A model generated the notes under the pieces. That model saw nothing but the letters and a program-made list of their open reading frames with translations. It made no database searches and was not told where the DNA came from. The position numbers were made by a program, and so were the translations under genes. A stretch of DNA of 64,000 nt from Croceibacterium_B sp963783195 (lineage in GTDB: Bacteria > Pseudomonadota > Alphaproteobacteria > Sphingomonadales > Sphingomonadaceae): positions 2,232,001-2,296,000 of the forward strand of contig CAWAMV010000004.1 in NCBI GenBank assembly GCA_963783195.1. The letters run 5' to 3'. This document shows positions 55,082 through 63,507 of the stretch, piece by piece. Numbering within the stretch: the stretch's first letter is position 1; each line of letters begins with the position of its first letter.

Positions 55082-56272
55082 TCAACGCAGGCTCACGACG
55101 TTGTCGCTGCTGCGCGGATCCGCGCGGTCGCCGCGGTAGAGGCTGGCCATCGGTTCGTCGTCGACGGTAACTGCGATCGCTTCGCCGAAACCGTTGAAGC
55201 CGGTCTTCATTGCCGCACCGTAGGCGCCAAGCATGCCGATCTCGATGTAGTCGCCCGCCTGGATATCGGCCGGCAGCATGAAGGGACCCTTCATGAAGTC
55301 GGCATCGTCACAAGTCGGACCGTAGAACGAGAATTCGGCAAGCGGTTGCTCGAGGTCGTCTTCCAACGCCGTGACGGGGAAGCGCCACGCGACGTGCGCG
55401 GCGTCGAACAGAGCGCCATAGGCACCGTCGTTGATGTAGAGTTCCTCGCCGCGGCGCTTCTCGACCTTCACGATGAGGCTCGAATACTCGGCGCACAGAG
55501 CCCTGCCCGGCTCACACCACAGCTCGGCCGAATAGGAGATCGGCAAGGCTTCGAAATGGCGCGAGATGAGCGCGAAGTAATCCTCCAGCGGCGGAGGCTC
55601 CATGCCCGGGTAGCTGCTCGGGAAACCGCCGCCGACATCGACGATATCGACGGTGACGGCCGCCTCGGCGATGGCTGCGCGCACGCGCTCAAGCGCCTGA
55701 ACGTAGGCGAACGGCGTCATCGCCTGGCTGCCGACGTGGAAGCACACGCCCAGTGCATCGCAGTGCTGGCGCACGGCACGCAGCAGAGGCGCGGCATCGG
55801 CGAGATCGACGCCGAACTTGGAGGCGAGCGAGAGCTCGGAAAACTCGGACGAAACGCGCAAGCGGACAAGCAGGTTCAGGTCCGTGGCGCCGTCCGTGGC
55901 CTCGACGACCTTGGTCAATTCCTCGACGGTATCGAGGCTGAACGTACGAACGCCATGCTCGCTGTAAGCTTCGGCGATGGCGCTCTTCGTCTTAACCGGG
56001 TGCATAAAGCACAGCGTCGCCTGTGGAAGAAGGCTGCGCACCAGCCGCACCTCCGCAATCGAGGCGACGTCGAAATGCGAAACGCCCGAATCCCAGAGGA
56101 TCTGCAGCAGGTCCGGAGAGGGATTTGCCTTCACGGCATAGAGCGACTTGCCCGGAAACTTCTCGGCAAAGAAGCGGGCGGCGCGCGCAGCGGCATGCGG
56201 GCGATTCAGGATGACCGGCTGATCCGGCGCGAATGCGCGGACTACAGACGATGCGTCAGGATAGCTGTGCAA
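55082..56272 (-). CDS. Type III PLP-dependent ornithine/lysine decarboxylase
   Basis: A fold-III decarboxylase that makes putrescine or cadaverine. The 396-residue protein has the PLP lysine in SLYAVKANPSPDLLQ, HVGSQAMTPFAYVQ, the phosphate-binding VDVGGGFPSSYPG, EPGRALCAE, and the active-site cysteine in FYGPTCDDAD. The TTG start at 56272 gives LHSYPDASSVVRAF, matching homologues as I recall them. The frame is open to an ATG at 56350. Together with the downstream-oriented deoxyhypusine-synthase-like gene, it forms a polyamine pair (spacer 144 bases, same strand). Confidence 0.87.
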   Translation of the reverse strand: MHSYPDASSVVRAFAPDQPVILNRPHAAARAARFFAEKFPGKSLYAVKANPSPDLLQILWDSGVSHFDVASIAEVRLVRSLLPQATLCFMHPVKTKSAIAEAYSEHGVRTFSLDTVEELTKVVEATDGATDLNLLVRLRVSSEFSELSLASKFGVDLADAAPLLRAVRQHCDALGVCFHVGSQAMTPFAYVQALERVRAAIAEAAVTVDIVDVGGGFPSSYPGMEPPPLEDYFALISRHFEALPISYSAELWCEPGRALCAEYSSLIVKVEKRRGEELYINDGAYGALFDAAHVAWRFPVTALEDDLEQPLAEFSFYGPTCDDADFMKGPFMLPADIQAGDYIEIGMLGAYGAAMKTGFNGFGEAIAVTVDDEPMASLYRGDRADPRSSDNVVSLR

Positions 56273-56416
56273 TTCAAGGGACCCCCAACGGTAGTTTCGG
56301 TTTAAGCTGCCTTGCGGTTGGAAGGTCCCATGGGGCAGCGAGGGGCGCATATATTCGGCTGCGGCTGAACTGCAAGTTAAATTGCGCTCGGCCGCAGCCC
56401 GGATGCGACTAATGAA

Positions 56417-57469
56417 TCAGTCGAAAATCTTCGCCCAACGGCGCGGTTTGCGGGTCTTCCAGTGTTCCCGGTGGTAGGCATCGCTGGCAAGCAGCGGCAT
56501 GACCGAGCCAGCCTCGGCGAAGACCATCTGCTCGATACCTGTATTCACCTTGCCCCAGCTCGCCGCCTCTTGCAGCGTCGAGGACGAGCAGGCCCCGTCG
56601 CGAACGTCGGCGACGGTGATTTGCACGGCATACTTGTGCACCGCGACATCCTCGTGGCCGAGGATCTCGGCACATACGACGGTGTCCTGGATGAAATTCT
56701 TCGGCACGCCGCCGCCGACCATCAGCAGACCCAAATCGCCGCTCTGGATCTTGATGTCGGTCAGCTCGCGGAAATCGGCAACCGCGTCGATCATCATGTA
56801 GGGCTTGCCCTCCTTCATGCGGTCGACCTGGTGCTTCACCAGGCCGAAGCCGGCCGAGCTGTCGACGAAGGCGGGGCAGAAGATCGGCACGTCGTGCTCG
56901 TAGGCGAGCTTGACGAGGCTGTTCTCCTTCTTGCCGTGCTCGCACAGGTACTTGCCCATCTCGCGAATGAAGGCGCGGCTCGAATAGGCCCTGGGTTCGA
57001 GCTCATTGGCGATCTTGTTGATCGTGAAATCGCAGTCCTGCAGCTGCTCTTCGTCGATGTACGTGTCGTAGATACGGTCGATGTAGAGCGAACGCAGCGT
57101 GTCGTCGTCGGGTACCTCGAGCGCCTGGTAGTGCTTGTGACCGAGACCTTCGAAGAAATCCATGTCAACGATCGTGGCGCCGGTGGCGACGACACAATCG
57201 ACCATGTTCGATCGCACCAGTTCGGCATAGAGGTCCATGCAGCCGGCCGCGCTCGTCGAACCAGCGACTACGAGGAAGATCGTGCAGTCTTCATCCTCGA
57301 GCATCTGATTGTAGATGCGCGTCGCGCGGGCCAGGTCGCGGCTGGTGAAGCTCATCTTGCCCATGGCGTCGATCAGCGGTCGCGCATCGTATTCGCGAAT
57401 GTCGATGTGCTCGACCTTCGTCGAAAGCAGCTCGGCCTTGCGCGTGTCGTTGATTGTCAATTCGCTCAT
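56417..57469 (-). CDS. Deoxyhypusine-synthase-like enzyme (homospermidine-type synthase)
   Basis: The 350-residue protein belongs to the deoxyhypusine synthase fold (VVAGSTSAAGCMDLYAELV; CPAFVDSSAGFGLV; GGGVPKNFIQDT). The active-site lysine is kept in LQEAASWGKVNTG. Bacteria lack eIF5A, and the family is annotated as homospermidine synthase or 1,9-bis(guanidino)-5-aza-nonane synthase. The neighbouring ornithine decarboxylase supports homospermidine-like polyamine synthesis. Start ATG 57469 (MSELTINDTRKAELL) is preceded by AAGGAC. The frame extends upstream without support. Confidence 0.88.
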   Translation of the reverse strand: MSELTINDTRKAELLSTKVEHIDIREYDARPLIDAMGKMSFTSRDLARATRIYNQMLEDEDCTIFLVVAGSTSAAGCMDLYAELVRSNMVDCVVATGATIVDMDFFEGLGHKHYQALEVPDDDTLRSLYIDRIYDTYIDEEQLQDCDFTINKIANELEPRAYSSRAFIREMGKYLCEHGKKENSLVKLAYEHDVPIFCPAFVDSSAGFGLVKHQVDRMKEGKPYMMIDAVADFRELTDIKIQSGDLGLLMVGGGVPKNFIQDTVVCAEILGHEDVAVHKYAVQITVADVRDGACSSSTLQEAASWGKVNTGIEQMVFAEAGSVMPLLASDAYHREHWKTRKPRRWAKIFD

Positions 57470-57592
57470 GCGGGAACAGTCCTTCCTCGTCGCTTTGGGA
57501 ATGAACGGGTGCGACAGAGCGCAAGTTCCCGTTGAAAGGCGGCGCGCATAGTCGCTGGTCGCACCCACGTAAATATGCAACGTGGCACGCAG

Positions 57593-58555
57593 ATGACGAA
57601 GCTGCCTGCCATGCGCAAACCAACCCGAGACGGGACTCTGCGCGCCGCCGCCAAGATCGCGGAAATCCTCCCGCAAACTCCGTTACTTGGGGCGCACGTG
57701 GGCGCCTGCAAAATCTGGTGCAAGGCCGAATGCCTGCAACCGATCGGAGCGTTCAAGATCCGCGGCGCCTGGCACCGGCTGACCGAGCTCGACGAGACCG
57801 AGCGCAAGCGGGGTGTGGTCGCGGTCTCGAGCGGCAATCATGCGCAAGGCGTCGCCTGGGCAGCGCAGCGGCTCGGTATCCGGGCGACGATCGTCATGCC
57901 GAACGATGCGCCGAACATAAAACTGGCCGGCACTCGCCGTCTCGGAGCCGAGGTCGTTCTCTACGACCGCCCCGGGGGCGAATCGCGCGACGAAGTGGCG
58001 GCGCGTCTGGTCGGGCAAAGCGGTGCGACGCTCGTCCATGCCTATGCCGATCCGTGGGTGATCGAAGGCCAGGGAAGCGCGGGGATCGAGATTGCGGAAC
58101 AGCTCCGCGAAGAGCCGACCCGCATCGTCGCCTGCTGCGGCGGCGGCGGGTTGTCCGCCGGGCTCGCCCTCGCCTGTCCCGATGCCGAGATCGTGCCGGT
58201 GGAACCGGAAGGTTGGGACGATGTGCGGCTCAGCCTTCTGGCCGGCGAGATCGTGCCTGTCGGTCCCAACCCGCCCCGGACAGCCTGCGACGCGCTGCAG
58301 ACACTGGCGACCTTCCCGATCAACTTCGAGGTTCTTCGTGAGCGCGCCTCCCCCGGCGTGGCGGTAAGCGAAGAGGAAGTGCGCGAAGCGCAGCGGTTCG
58401 CCTTCTCCCGCCTGAAGCTGGTGGTGGAACCCGGCGGCGCCGCCGCGCTGGCCGCCGCTTTGGCTGGCAAGGTTGAGCTGGATGGGCGGACGGTGATCAT
58501 GCTGACCGGCGGGAATGTCGACGCAGCAACTTTCGCCAGGGTGCTGACTCCTTGA
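57593..58555 (+). CDS. Threonine dehydratase / serine racemase family PLP enzyme
   Basis: A fold-II PLP enzyme of about 320 residues, with the Schiff-base lysine in QPIGAFKIRGAWHRL, SSGNHAQGVAWAAQRLGI, and the phosphate-cradling CCGGGGLSAGL. There is no C-terminal ACT domain, so it resembles catabolic threonine dehydratase, serine racemase or related hydroxy-amino-acid ammonia-lyases. Start could be 57575, 57593 or 57611. I chose the middle one without strong evidence. It is divergent from the deoxyhypusine-synthase-like gene. Confidence 0.85.
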   Translation: MTKLPAMRKPTRDGTLRAAAKIAEILPQTPLLGAHVGACKIWCKAECLQPIGAFKIRGAWHRLTELDETERKRGVVAVSSGNHAQGVAWAAQRLGIRATIVMPNDAPNIKLAGTRRLGAEVVLYDRPGGESRDEVAARLVGQSGATLVHAYADPWVIEGQGSAGIEIAEQLREEPTRIVACCGGGGLSAGLALACPDAEIVPVEPEGWDDVRLSLLAGEIVPVGPNPPRTACDALQTLATFPINFEVLRERASPGVAVSEEEVREAQRFAFSRLKLVVEPGGAAALAAALAGKVELDGRTVIMLTGGNVDAATFARVLTP

Positions 58556-58622
58556 TGGGCTGCGTTTGACAACCCGATAGCCCGCGCGCACGGTCCGCCC
58601 GGATCGGTCGGGGGAAAATTTC

Positions 58623-59060
58623 ATGCAGGCCCAGATGCTCGCGCCCGCAGCAGTGCTCGTCGCGTGGACGCTCATCATGCAGTTCTGGATGATCCTCTCG
58701 CGCTTTCCGGCGCTGAAAGCCGCCGGGATCGACCTTAAGAAAGCGGCGCCCGGCGGACGCGGGCAGGATCTCGACGGTCGCCTGCCGCCGCAGGTGATGT
58801 GGAAATCGCACAACTACACTCACCTCATGGAGCAGCCGACGATCTTCTATGCGGTCGTCGCCATCATCGCCATCGCCGGCCCAAACTCGACTGCGATCGC
58901 GCTCGCCTGGGCCTATGCCGCGATCCGCGTGGTGCATTCGTTCTGGCAGGCGATGGTCAATCGCATCCCGGTGCGCGTGGCGTTGTTCGCAACCTCCAGC
59001 CTAGTCTTGATTGCGCTGGCGATTAAGGCATTGCTGCTCACGGTGTTTGCAGGAGCCTGA
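58623..59060 (+). CDS. MAPEG family membrane protein
   Basis: A 145-residue inner-membrane protein with four helices and the MAPEG-like signature HNYTHLMEQPTIFYAVVAII, followed by WAYAAIRVVHSFWQAMVNRI. MAPEG proteins include glutathione-dependent enzymes and eicosanoid synthases. Bacterial members of this short type are uncharacterised. It is followed after two bases by a paralogue. Confidence 0.85.
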   Translation: MQAQMLAPAAVLVAWTLIMQFWMILSRFPALKAAGIDLKKAAPGGRGQDLDGRLPPQVMWKSHNYTHLMEQPTIFYAVVAIIAIAGPNSTAIALAWAYAAIRVVHSFWQAMVNRIPVRVALFATSSLVLIALAIKALLLTVFAGA

Positions 59061-59062
59061 GC

Positions 59063-59506
59063 GTGACCGAACTGTCAATTCTCCAGCCTGTCGTCGCGCT
59101 TGGTGCGTGGACCATGGTCATGTGGCTATGGATGTACGCCACGCGTATCCCGGCAATGCTGTCGGCGAAGATCGACGCCGACGCCTACGTCAACGAACCC
59201 GGCGGTTCGCTCGACACTTACCTCCCTCCCCGGACCCAGTGGAAGGCGCACAACTACAACCACCTCCACGAGGCACCGACGGTCTTTTATGCAATCGCGC
59301 TGACGCTGTTCCTTACCGGCCAGGGGGATGGGCGCACTGCGATACTCGGCTGGGCCTACGTGGCGCTGCGGATCGTCCACTCGCTGGTCCAGGCGACGGT
59401 TAACAAGGTCACGGTTCGCTTCGGCATCTTCGTGCTCTCGACCGTAGTGCTCATGGCGCTTGTGGTGCTTGCGGTGCTGGCGGTGCTTCCCGGGGGTGCT
59501 GTCTAG
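59063..59506 (+). CDS. MAPEG family membrane protein, paralogue of the preceding gene
   Basis: A 147-residue, four-helix protein with the same plan: HNYNHLHEAPTVFYAIALTL and WAYVALRIVHSLVQATVNKV. It begins with GTG two bases after its paralogue's stop, so the pair is co-translated and could form hetero-oligomers (MAPEG proteins are trimers). It probably arose by tandem duplication. Confidence 0.85.
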   Translation: MTELSILQPVVALGAWTMVMWLWMYATRIPAMLSAKIDADAYVNEPGGSLDTYLPPRTQWKAHNYNHLHEAPTVFYAIALTLFLTGQGDGRTAILGWAYVALRIVHSLVQATVNKVTVRFGIFVLSTVVLMALVVLAVLAVLPGGAV

Positions 59507-59544
59507 GCTTCCGCTCCCCGCGAACACGCAGCGCGGTCTCTCCC

Positions 59545-60714
59545 TCAGACCGGCAGCCCGACATAGTTCTCGGCGATGCTCGTCTGAGCGGCCCGGCTGT
59601 TGGCGATATAGTCCAGTTCGGCCACCTGCATCGCTCGCTCGAAAGGGCCGTCATCGGGGAAGCGATGCATCAGACGGGTCAGCGACCAGCTGAAGCGCTC
59701 AGATTTCCATACCCGGGCCAAGGCCTTGTCGGAATATCCGACGATCGCCTCGGGGTTGTTGTCCTTGAAGAACCCGATAAGCGCTTCTGCGGCGTAGTGA
59801 ACGTCGCTCGCCGCCAGGTTGAGGCCCTTCGCGCCGGTCGGCGGGACGATGTGCGCGCTGTCGCCACATAGCAGCAGGCTGCCGTGACGCATGGGCGCGA
59901 AGACGAAGCTGCGCAGGGGGGCAATGGACTTTTCGATCGAGGGGCCGCGGGTCATGCCGGCCGCTGCTTCCGGCCCAAGGCGTATGGCCAGCTCGTCCCA
60001 AACCCGTTCGTCCGGCCAGTCCTCGATCTTCTCGGTCAGCGGTACGTCAACGTAGTAACGGCTGCGCGTCTCGCTGCGCATCGAAGCGAGCGCGAATCCG
60101 CGTTCGTGATTGGCGTAGATCAGCTCATGATTGCAGGGCGGCACGTCGGCCAGAATGCCGAGCCAGCCGAAAGGATATTCGCGCAGGTATTCCTTGCCGA
60201 CGTTTGCCGGCACCGCCTGCCGGCTGGGCCCATGAAAGCCGTCGCAACCGGCAATGAAGCGGCAGTCGACCCGATGCTCGCCGTCCTGCGTCCGATACGT
60301 GACAAACGGGGCATCGCCCTCGACGTCATGCAGCGCCACGTTCTCCGCTTCGTAGACGACTTCGAGTCCTCGCTCCTCGCTCGCATCCATCAAGTCGCGG
60401 GTCAGTTCGGTCTGTCCGTAGACCATGACCCGGGCTCCCACGAGGTCGGCCATGTCGATTCGGATGAGCCGCTCGCCGTCCGCCAGGTTGAACCCGTCAT
60501 GCCACAGGCCTTCCCGCTTCATGCGTGCATCGAGGCCGATCCGTTCCATCAGCCCCACGGTGACGGTCTCCAGAACGCCCGCCCGTATTCGCGAGAGAAC
60601 GTAATCGGGCGAGCGCCTTTCGAGCACGAGGCACTCGACCCCCTCGGCTTTCAGCATGTGGCCCAGCAAGAGTCCCGCCGGACCGGCTCCGATGATGCAG
60701 ACCTGGGTTTTCAA
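59545..60714 (-). CDS. pobA: 4-hydroxybenzoate 3-monooxygenase
   Basis: PobA hydroxylates 4-hydroxybenzoate to protocatechuate with NADPH and FAD. The 389-residue protein has the FAD motif IIGAGPAGLLLGHMLKAEGV, the SRIRAGVLE substrate segment, the DG motif FIAGCDGFHGPSR, and the second FAD motif LLLCGDSAHIVPPTGAKGLN. Active-site Tyr regions (YYVDVPLTEKIEDWPD) are as in Pseudomonas PobA. It is divergent from an AraC-type regulator, the usual pobA-pobR layout. No protocatechuate ring-cleavage genes are in the window. Confidence 0.95.
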   Translation of the reverse strand: MKTQVCIIGAGPAGLLLGHMLKAEGVECLVLERRSPDYVLSRIRAGVLETVTVGLMERIGLDARMKREGLWHDGFNLADGERLIRIDMADLVGARVMVYGQTELTRDLMDASEERGLEVVYEAENVALHDVEGDAPFVTYRTQDGEHRVDCRFIAGCDGFHGPSRQAVPANVGKEYLREYPFGWLGILADVPPCNHELIYANHERGFALASMRSETRSRYYVDVPLTEKIEDWPDERVWDELAIRLGPEAAAGMTRGPSIEKSIAPLRSFVFAPMRHGSLLLCGDSAHIVPPTGAKGLNLAASDVHYAAEALIGFFKDNNPEAIVGYSDKALARVWKSERFSWSLTRLMHRFPDDGPFERAMQVAELDYIANSRAAQTSIAENYVGLPV

Positions 60715-60766
60715 CGCCTACTCTCCCCGTGACCCAAGCGTCCATCGTGCTCGTCTGAACGGCGCT

Positions 60767-60806
60767 TTGACAGGGACGGATGCGCAAATATCTGGTACTT
60801 TTGCGC
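60767..60806 (+). promoter_or_regulatory. pobR promoter and candidate operator
   Basis: A TTGACA hexamer at 60767-60772 is followed by weak -10 candidates (TATCTG at 60789-60794). A 7-bp inverted repeat, GCGCAAA at 60782-60788 and TTTGCGC at 60800-60806, ends just before the pobR ATG, where no SD is seen. It could be the PobR or autoregulatory site. The pobR start may be leaderless. Confidence 0.45.
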
Positions 60807-60807
60807 C

Positions 60808-61668
60808 ATGATGCCAAAGCCCGATCCGGTCCCGAGATACGCGCTTTTCGGTGAAACCCCGGTGGCGCGCTTCGACGACACGGTACACTGTGAAACGATC
60901 GCCGCGCGCAGCAGCAGGTACGAATGGGAAATAAGCCCTCATCGGCATCCAACGCTCATCCAGATCCTGCTGATCAACAGTGGACAGGTGGATCTGACGC
61001 TGGCCGAGCTCCGCTCGAAGCTGCCGGGACCGGCGCTTATCGTCGCCCCGCCCGGAATCGTCCATGGCTTTCGCTTCGCACCGGGCACGCTTGGATATGT
61101 CGTTACCTTCTCCGACCGGTTCGCAGAGAGGTTCGCGGGCGACCAAATCCTGCGCGACTTGTTGTTCGAGCCACGGGCGTTCGATCTGCCCGAAGCGTTG
61201 GCTGCGCGCCTGCAAGTGTTGTGTGACCAGATGCTGCAGGCAGGCGGGGCCGCTCGCGACGCGGACCTTTTGCGCGGCGCGCTGGCCGAAGCTTTCGTGC
61301 GCATCGTGGCCGAAGCGATCACATCGGGCGCCGGGGAGCACGCCGACGAGCTGGTGGACAGGTTCCGCACGCTTGTTCAGCAGCACCTGCCGGAGCAACC
61401 GAGCCTGCGGTTTCTTGCGAGGCGGCTGAACGTGACCGAGCGGACGCTTTCGCGGCGCGTGAAAGCGACGCTCGGCGTCGCTCCCGGCCGGTTCATCGAT
61501 GACAGGATCGCGATCGAGGCAACGAACCTGCTGCGATTCACGAACGCCAGTTGTTGTGAGGTCGCCGAAGAACTGGGCTTTGCCGATCCGTCCTATTTCT
61601 CGCGCTTCTATGCCAGGCTGACGGGGCGCCGGCCGAGCGAAGTCAAGAGCGGCGCGGCCCGCTCATGA
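60808..61668 (+). CDS. pobR: AraC-family regulator of pobA (PobR-like)
   Basis: A 286-residue activator with an N-terminal cupin-like effector domain (SPHRHPTLIQILLINSGQVD then VAPPGIVHGFRF) and a C-terminal AraC double HTH (LARRLNVTERTLSRRVKATL; CCEVAEELGFADPSYFSRFY). Divergent placement from pobA makes it the likely 4-hydroxybenzoate-responsive regulator. The symbol is inferred from position and class. Its stop overlaps the convergent formylglycine-enzyme-like gene at TCATGA. Confidence 0.85.
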   Translation: MMPKPDPVPRYALFGETPVARFDDTVHCETIAARSSRYEWEISPHRHPTLIQILLINSGQVDLTLAELRSKLPGPALIVAPPGIVHGFRFAPGTLGYVVTFSDRFAERFAGDQILRDLLFEPRAFDLPEALAARLQVLCDQMLQAGGAARDADLLRGALAEAFVRIVAEAITSGAGEHADELVDRFRTLVQQHLPEQPSLRFLARRLNVTERTLSRRVKATLGVAPGRFIDDRIAIEATNLLRFTNASCCEVAEELGFADPSYFSRFYARLTGRRPSEVKSGAARS

Positions 61669-62697
61669 AGCGGCCGGCGCGCTATCGTAGGCGAGCCTGA
61701 AGCCGACATTGCTTGCCCCCAGACCCGGGTCGCGGCCGTGTCGCGCCGCAGGGCGATATCTCTGGCAGTAGTTCGGTGCGCAAAGGTACGAACCGCCCTT
61801 CATCACTCGGCTCGCGTAGAGCGGGCTCAGGGCATCGTAAGCGTCGTTCTCGCTCGGGCCGCGCGGATTATCCCGGTCTGCGGGATCGTGACCGGGGCGA
61901 TAATAGTCGGCGGTGACCTCCCAGACGTTGCCCACCATGTCGTAAAGCCCGTTGGCGTTGGGTTCGAAGCAGCCGACCGGGGCAATCCCGCGGAAGCCGT
62001 CTTCGTTGGCGTTGTAGGCCGGAAAGGCACCTTGCCAGGTGTTCGCCTTGTCCGGACCGGGCTGCTCCTTGCTCGACCTTCGCCCGGCGCTGGCTGCATA
62101 TTCCCATTCCGCTTCCGTCGGTATGCGCCCGCCCTTCCACTCTGCAAAGGCGATCATGTCGTCGTAGCCGAGGTGCACGACCGGCTCTTCGGGCCGAAAA
62201 TCGGGACCGGTCGGGCCATACGGCTTTTTCCAGTTCGCGCCCGGCACGTATTTCCACCAGTCGTTGAAGTTGTCCGAGGGTCGCTCGGGCGGAGTGAACA
62301 CGGCCGAACCAGGCAAGAGCAGCTCGGGCGGAATCTGGCTCGCCGGCACACCGTACAGCGCCGGATCGACCGGCATTTCGGCAATCGTCCGGTAGCCCGT
62401 CGCTTGCACGAACTGGTCGAACTGTCGGTTCGTGACCTCGTGCGGATCGATCCAGAAGCCGTCGACCTTCGTCTCGCGAACGGGCCCTTCCTCCGGGTAT
62501 ACGTCGTCCTCGCCCATGGCGAAGGTGCCGCCCTCCAATCGTACGGGCCGATCCGGCGGAGTGGGACAGGTCTGGTCGGACGCGAAATCAACCGCGGTCC
62601 GCGGTCGGGCAGAGGTCTTCTTTTCTTCCGGGCTCCCGCATCCGGCCAGGACACAGGCCAAGGACAAAGGCAGCAGCAATATCCGGACACTACCCAC
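61663..62697 (-). CDS. Lipoprotein homologue of formylglycine-generating enzyme (SUMF1)
   Basis: A 344-residue exported protein. From GTG 62697 (SD AAGGAG) it has a lipobox signal, SLACVLAGCGS. The FGE-sulfatase domain is complete: FAMGEDDVYPEEGPVR, GGRIPTEAEWEYAASAG, YDMVGNVWEVTADYY, and the end KGGSYLCAPNYCQRYRPAAR with two cysteines in the C-x4-C spacing of the catalytic pair (Cys336/Cys341) of human FGE. Typical FGEs oxidise a cysteine in sulfatases before or during export. No sulfatase gene is in the window. An N-terminal extension up to 62796 is open but lacks a signal-like start. Confidence 0.85.
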   Translation of the reverse strand: MGSVRILLLPLSLACVLAGCGSPEEKKTSARPRTAVDFASDQTCPTPPDRPVRLEGGTFAMGEDDVYPEEGPVRETKVDGFWIDPHEVTNRQFDQFVQATGYRTIAEMPVDPALYGVPASQIPPELLLPGSAVFTPPERPSDNFNDWWKYVPGANWKKPYGPTGPDFRPEEPVVHLGYDDMIAFAEWKGGRIPTEAEWEYAASAGRRSSKEQPGPDKANTWQGAFPAYNANEDGFRGIAPVGCFEPNANGLYDMVGNVWEVTADYYRPGHDPADRDNPRGPSENDAYDALSPLYASRVMKGGSYLCAPNYCQRYRPAARHGRDPGLGASNVGFRLAYDSAPAAS

Positions 62698-62849
62698 CGC
62701 CTGCTCCTTCGAATCAGCCAGATCAATCCTCCGGATCTGCCGGAGAACGGTTCGCCGCAGCATACATTTCGATTGCCGCCGTTTCCAACCGTACACATCG
62801 ACGGCCGAAAACGGGCTCGTAGGCGGTTCGACAATGTCGCTGGAAGGGC

Positions 62850-62926
62850 TGGTAGCGGAGGAGGGACTCGAACCCCCGACACAGGGATTATGATTCCCCT
62901 GCTCTAACCGACTGAGCTACTCCGCC
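62850..62926 (-). tRNA. tRNA-Met (CAT), elongator type
   Basis: A 77-nt cloverleaf with acceptor GGCGGAG/CTCCGCT end region, D-arm GCTCAGTCGGTTAGAGC, anticodon arm GGGGA-ATCATAA-TCCCT with anticodon CAT, T-arm GGGGGTTCGAGTCCCTC and encoded CCA. The overall sequence matches alphaproteobacterial elongator Met. An Ile2 (lysidine) identity cannot be fully excluded. Confidence 0.92.
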
Positions 62927-62994
62927 CCAAAGCACTTGGAGTGCGGCCAACCAGCCCTTGAAGGCGGCGCGTTTAGGGCCGGCTTCCCCGCCGG

Positions 62995-63507
62995 TCAACC
63001 GCGAAAGCTCCACCGCTTCACGGTCTCCCACGGCCCGCCGCGATAACGGTGCAGTCCCAGGCCGGCAAAGGAGAAATCAAGCGCTTCAATCTCGTCGATC
63101 AAGCGCTTCATAAGCATCTTTGCGTCGTGCGGGGAAACCTTGTTCTGCACGGTGACATGGAGCCGTGGGCGCTGGCGGTCCTGCGCAGTCAGCAGGCCAT
63201 GTAACCGGTCCGCAAGGCGATCACGCAAATCGAGCATGGCCGGGCTGGAAAGCTTCAGCGCCACCCCGCGGCCGAGCGACATGACGCCATCCAGATGCGC
63301 CGGCACCGGCGGCCCTGCCGCTTCGGCCGCCAGCCGATCACGCACTTCGTCCTCGCAGAATGGCGGAAGGGCATGAAACAGGGTGACGTGCGCCTTGAGG
63401 AAGTTTCGTTCGGGCGGAAAGTGCGCCTGGCGCAGCTGATCGGCGCGCGATTGTAGCGCCTGGGGAAGCTCGGCGGTGACGATCAGCGGGGCAGACCCGT
63501 CCGTCAC
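62995..63507 (-). CDS. 2H phosphoesterase (2'-5' RNA ligase family)
   Basis: A 170-residue protein with the two HxT catalytic motifs, AHVTLFHALPPF near residue 42 and LHVTVQNKVSPHDA near residue 120, of the LigT/2H superfamily that acts on 2',5'- or cyclic phosphodiester bonds in RNA. The physiological substrate is unknown. The GTG start at 63507 overlaps the mltG stop (GTGA). An upstream ATG at 63540 is less likely. Confidence 0.85.
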   Translation of the reverse strand: MTDGSAPLIVTAELPQALQSRADQLRQAHFPPERNFLKAHVTLFHALPPFCEDEVRDRLAAEAAGPPVPAHLDGVMSLGRGVALKLSSPAMLDLRDRLADRLHGLLTAQDRQRPRLHVTVQNKVSPHDAKMLMKRLIDEIEALDFSFAGLGLHRYRGGPWETVKRWSFRG

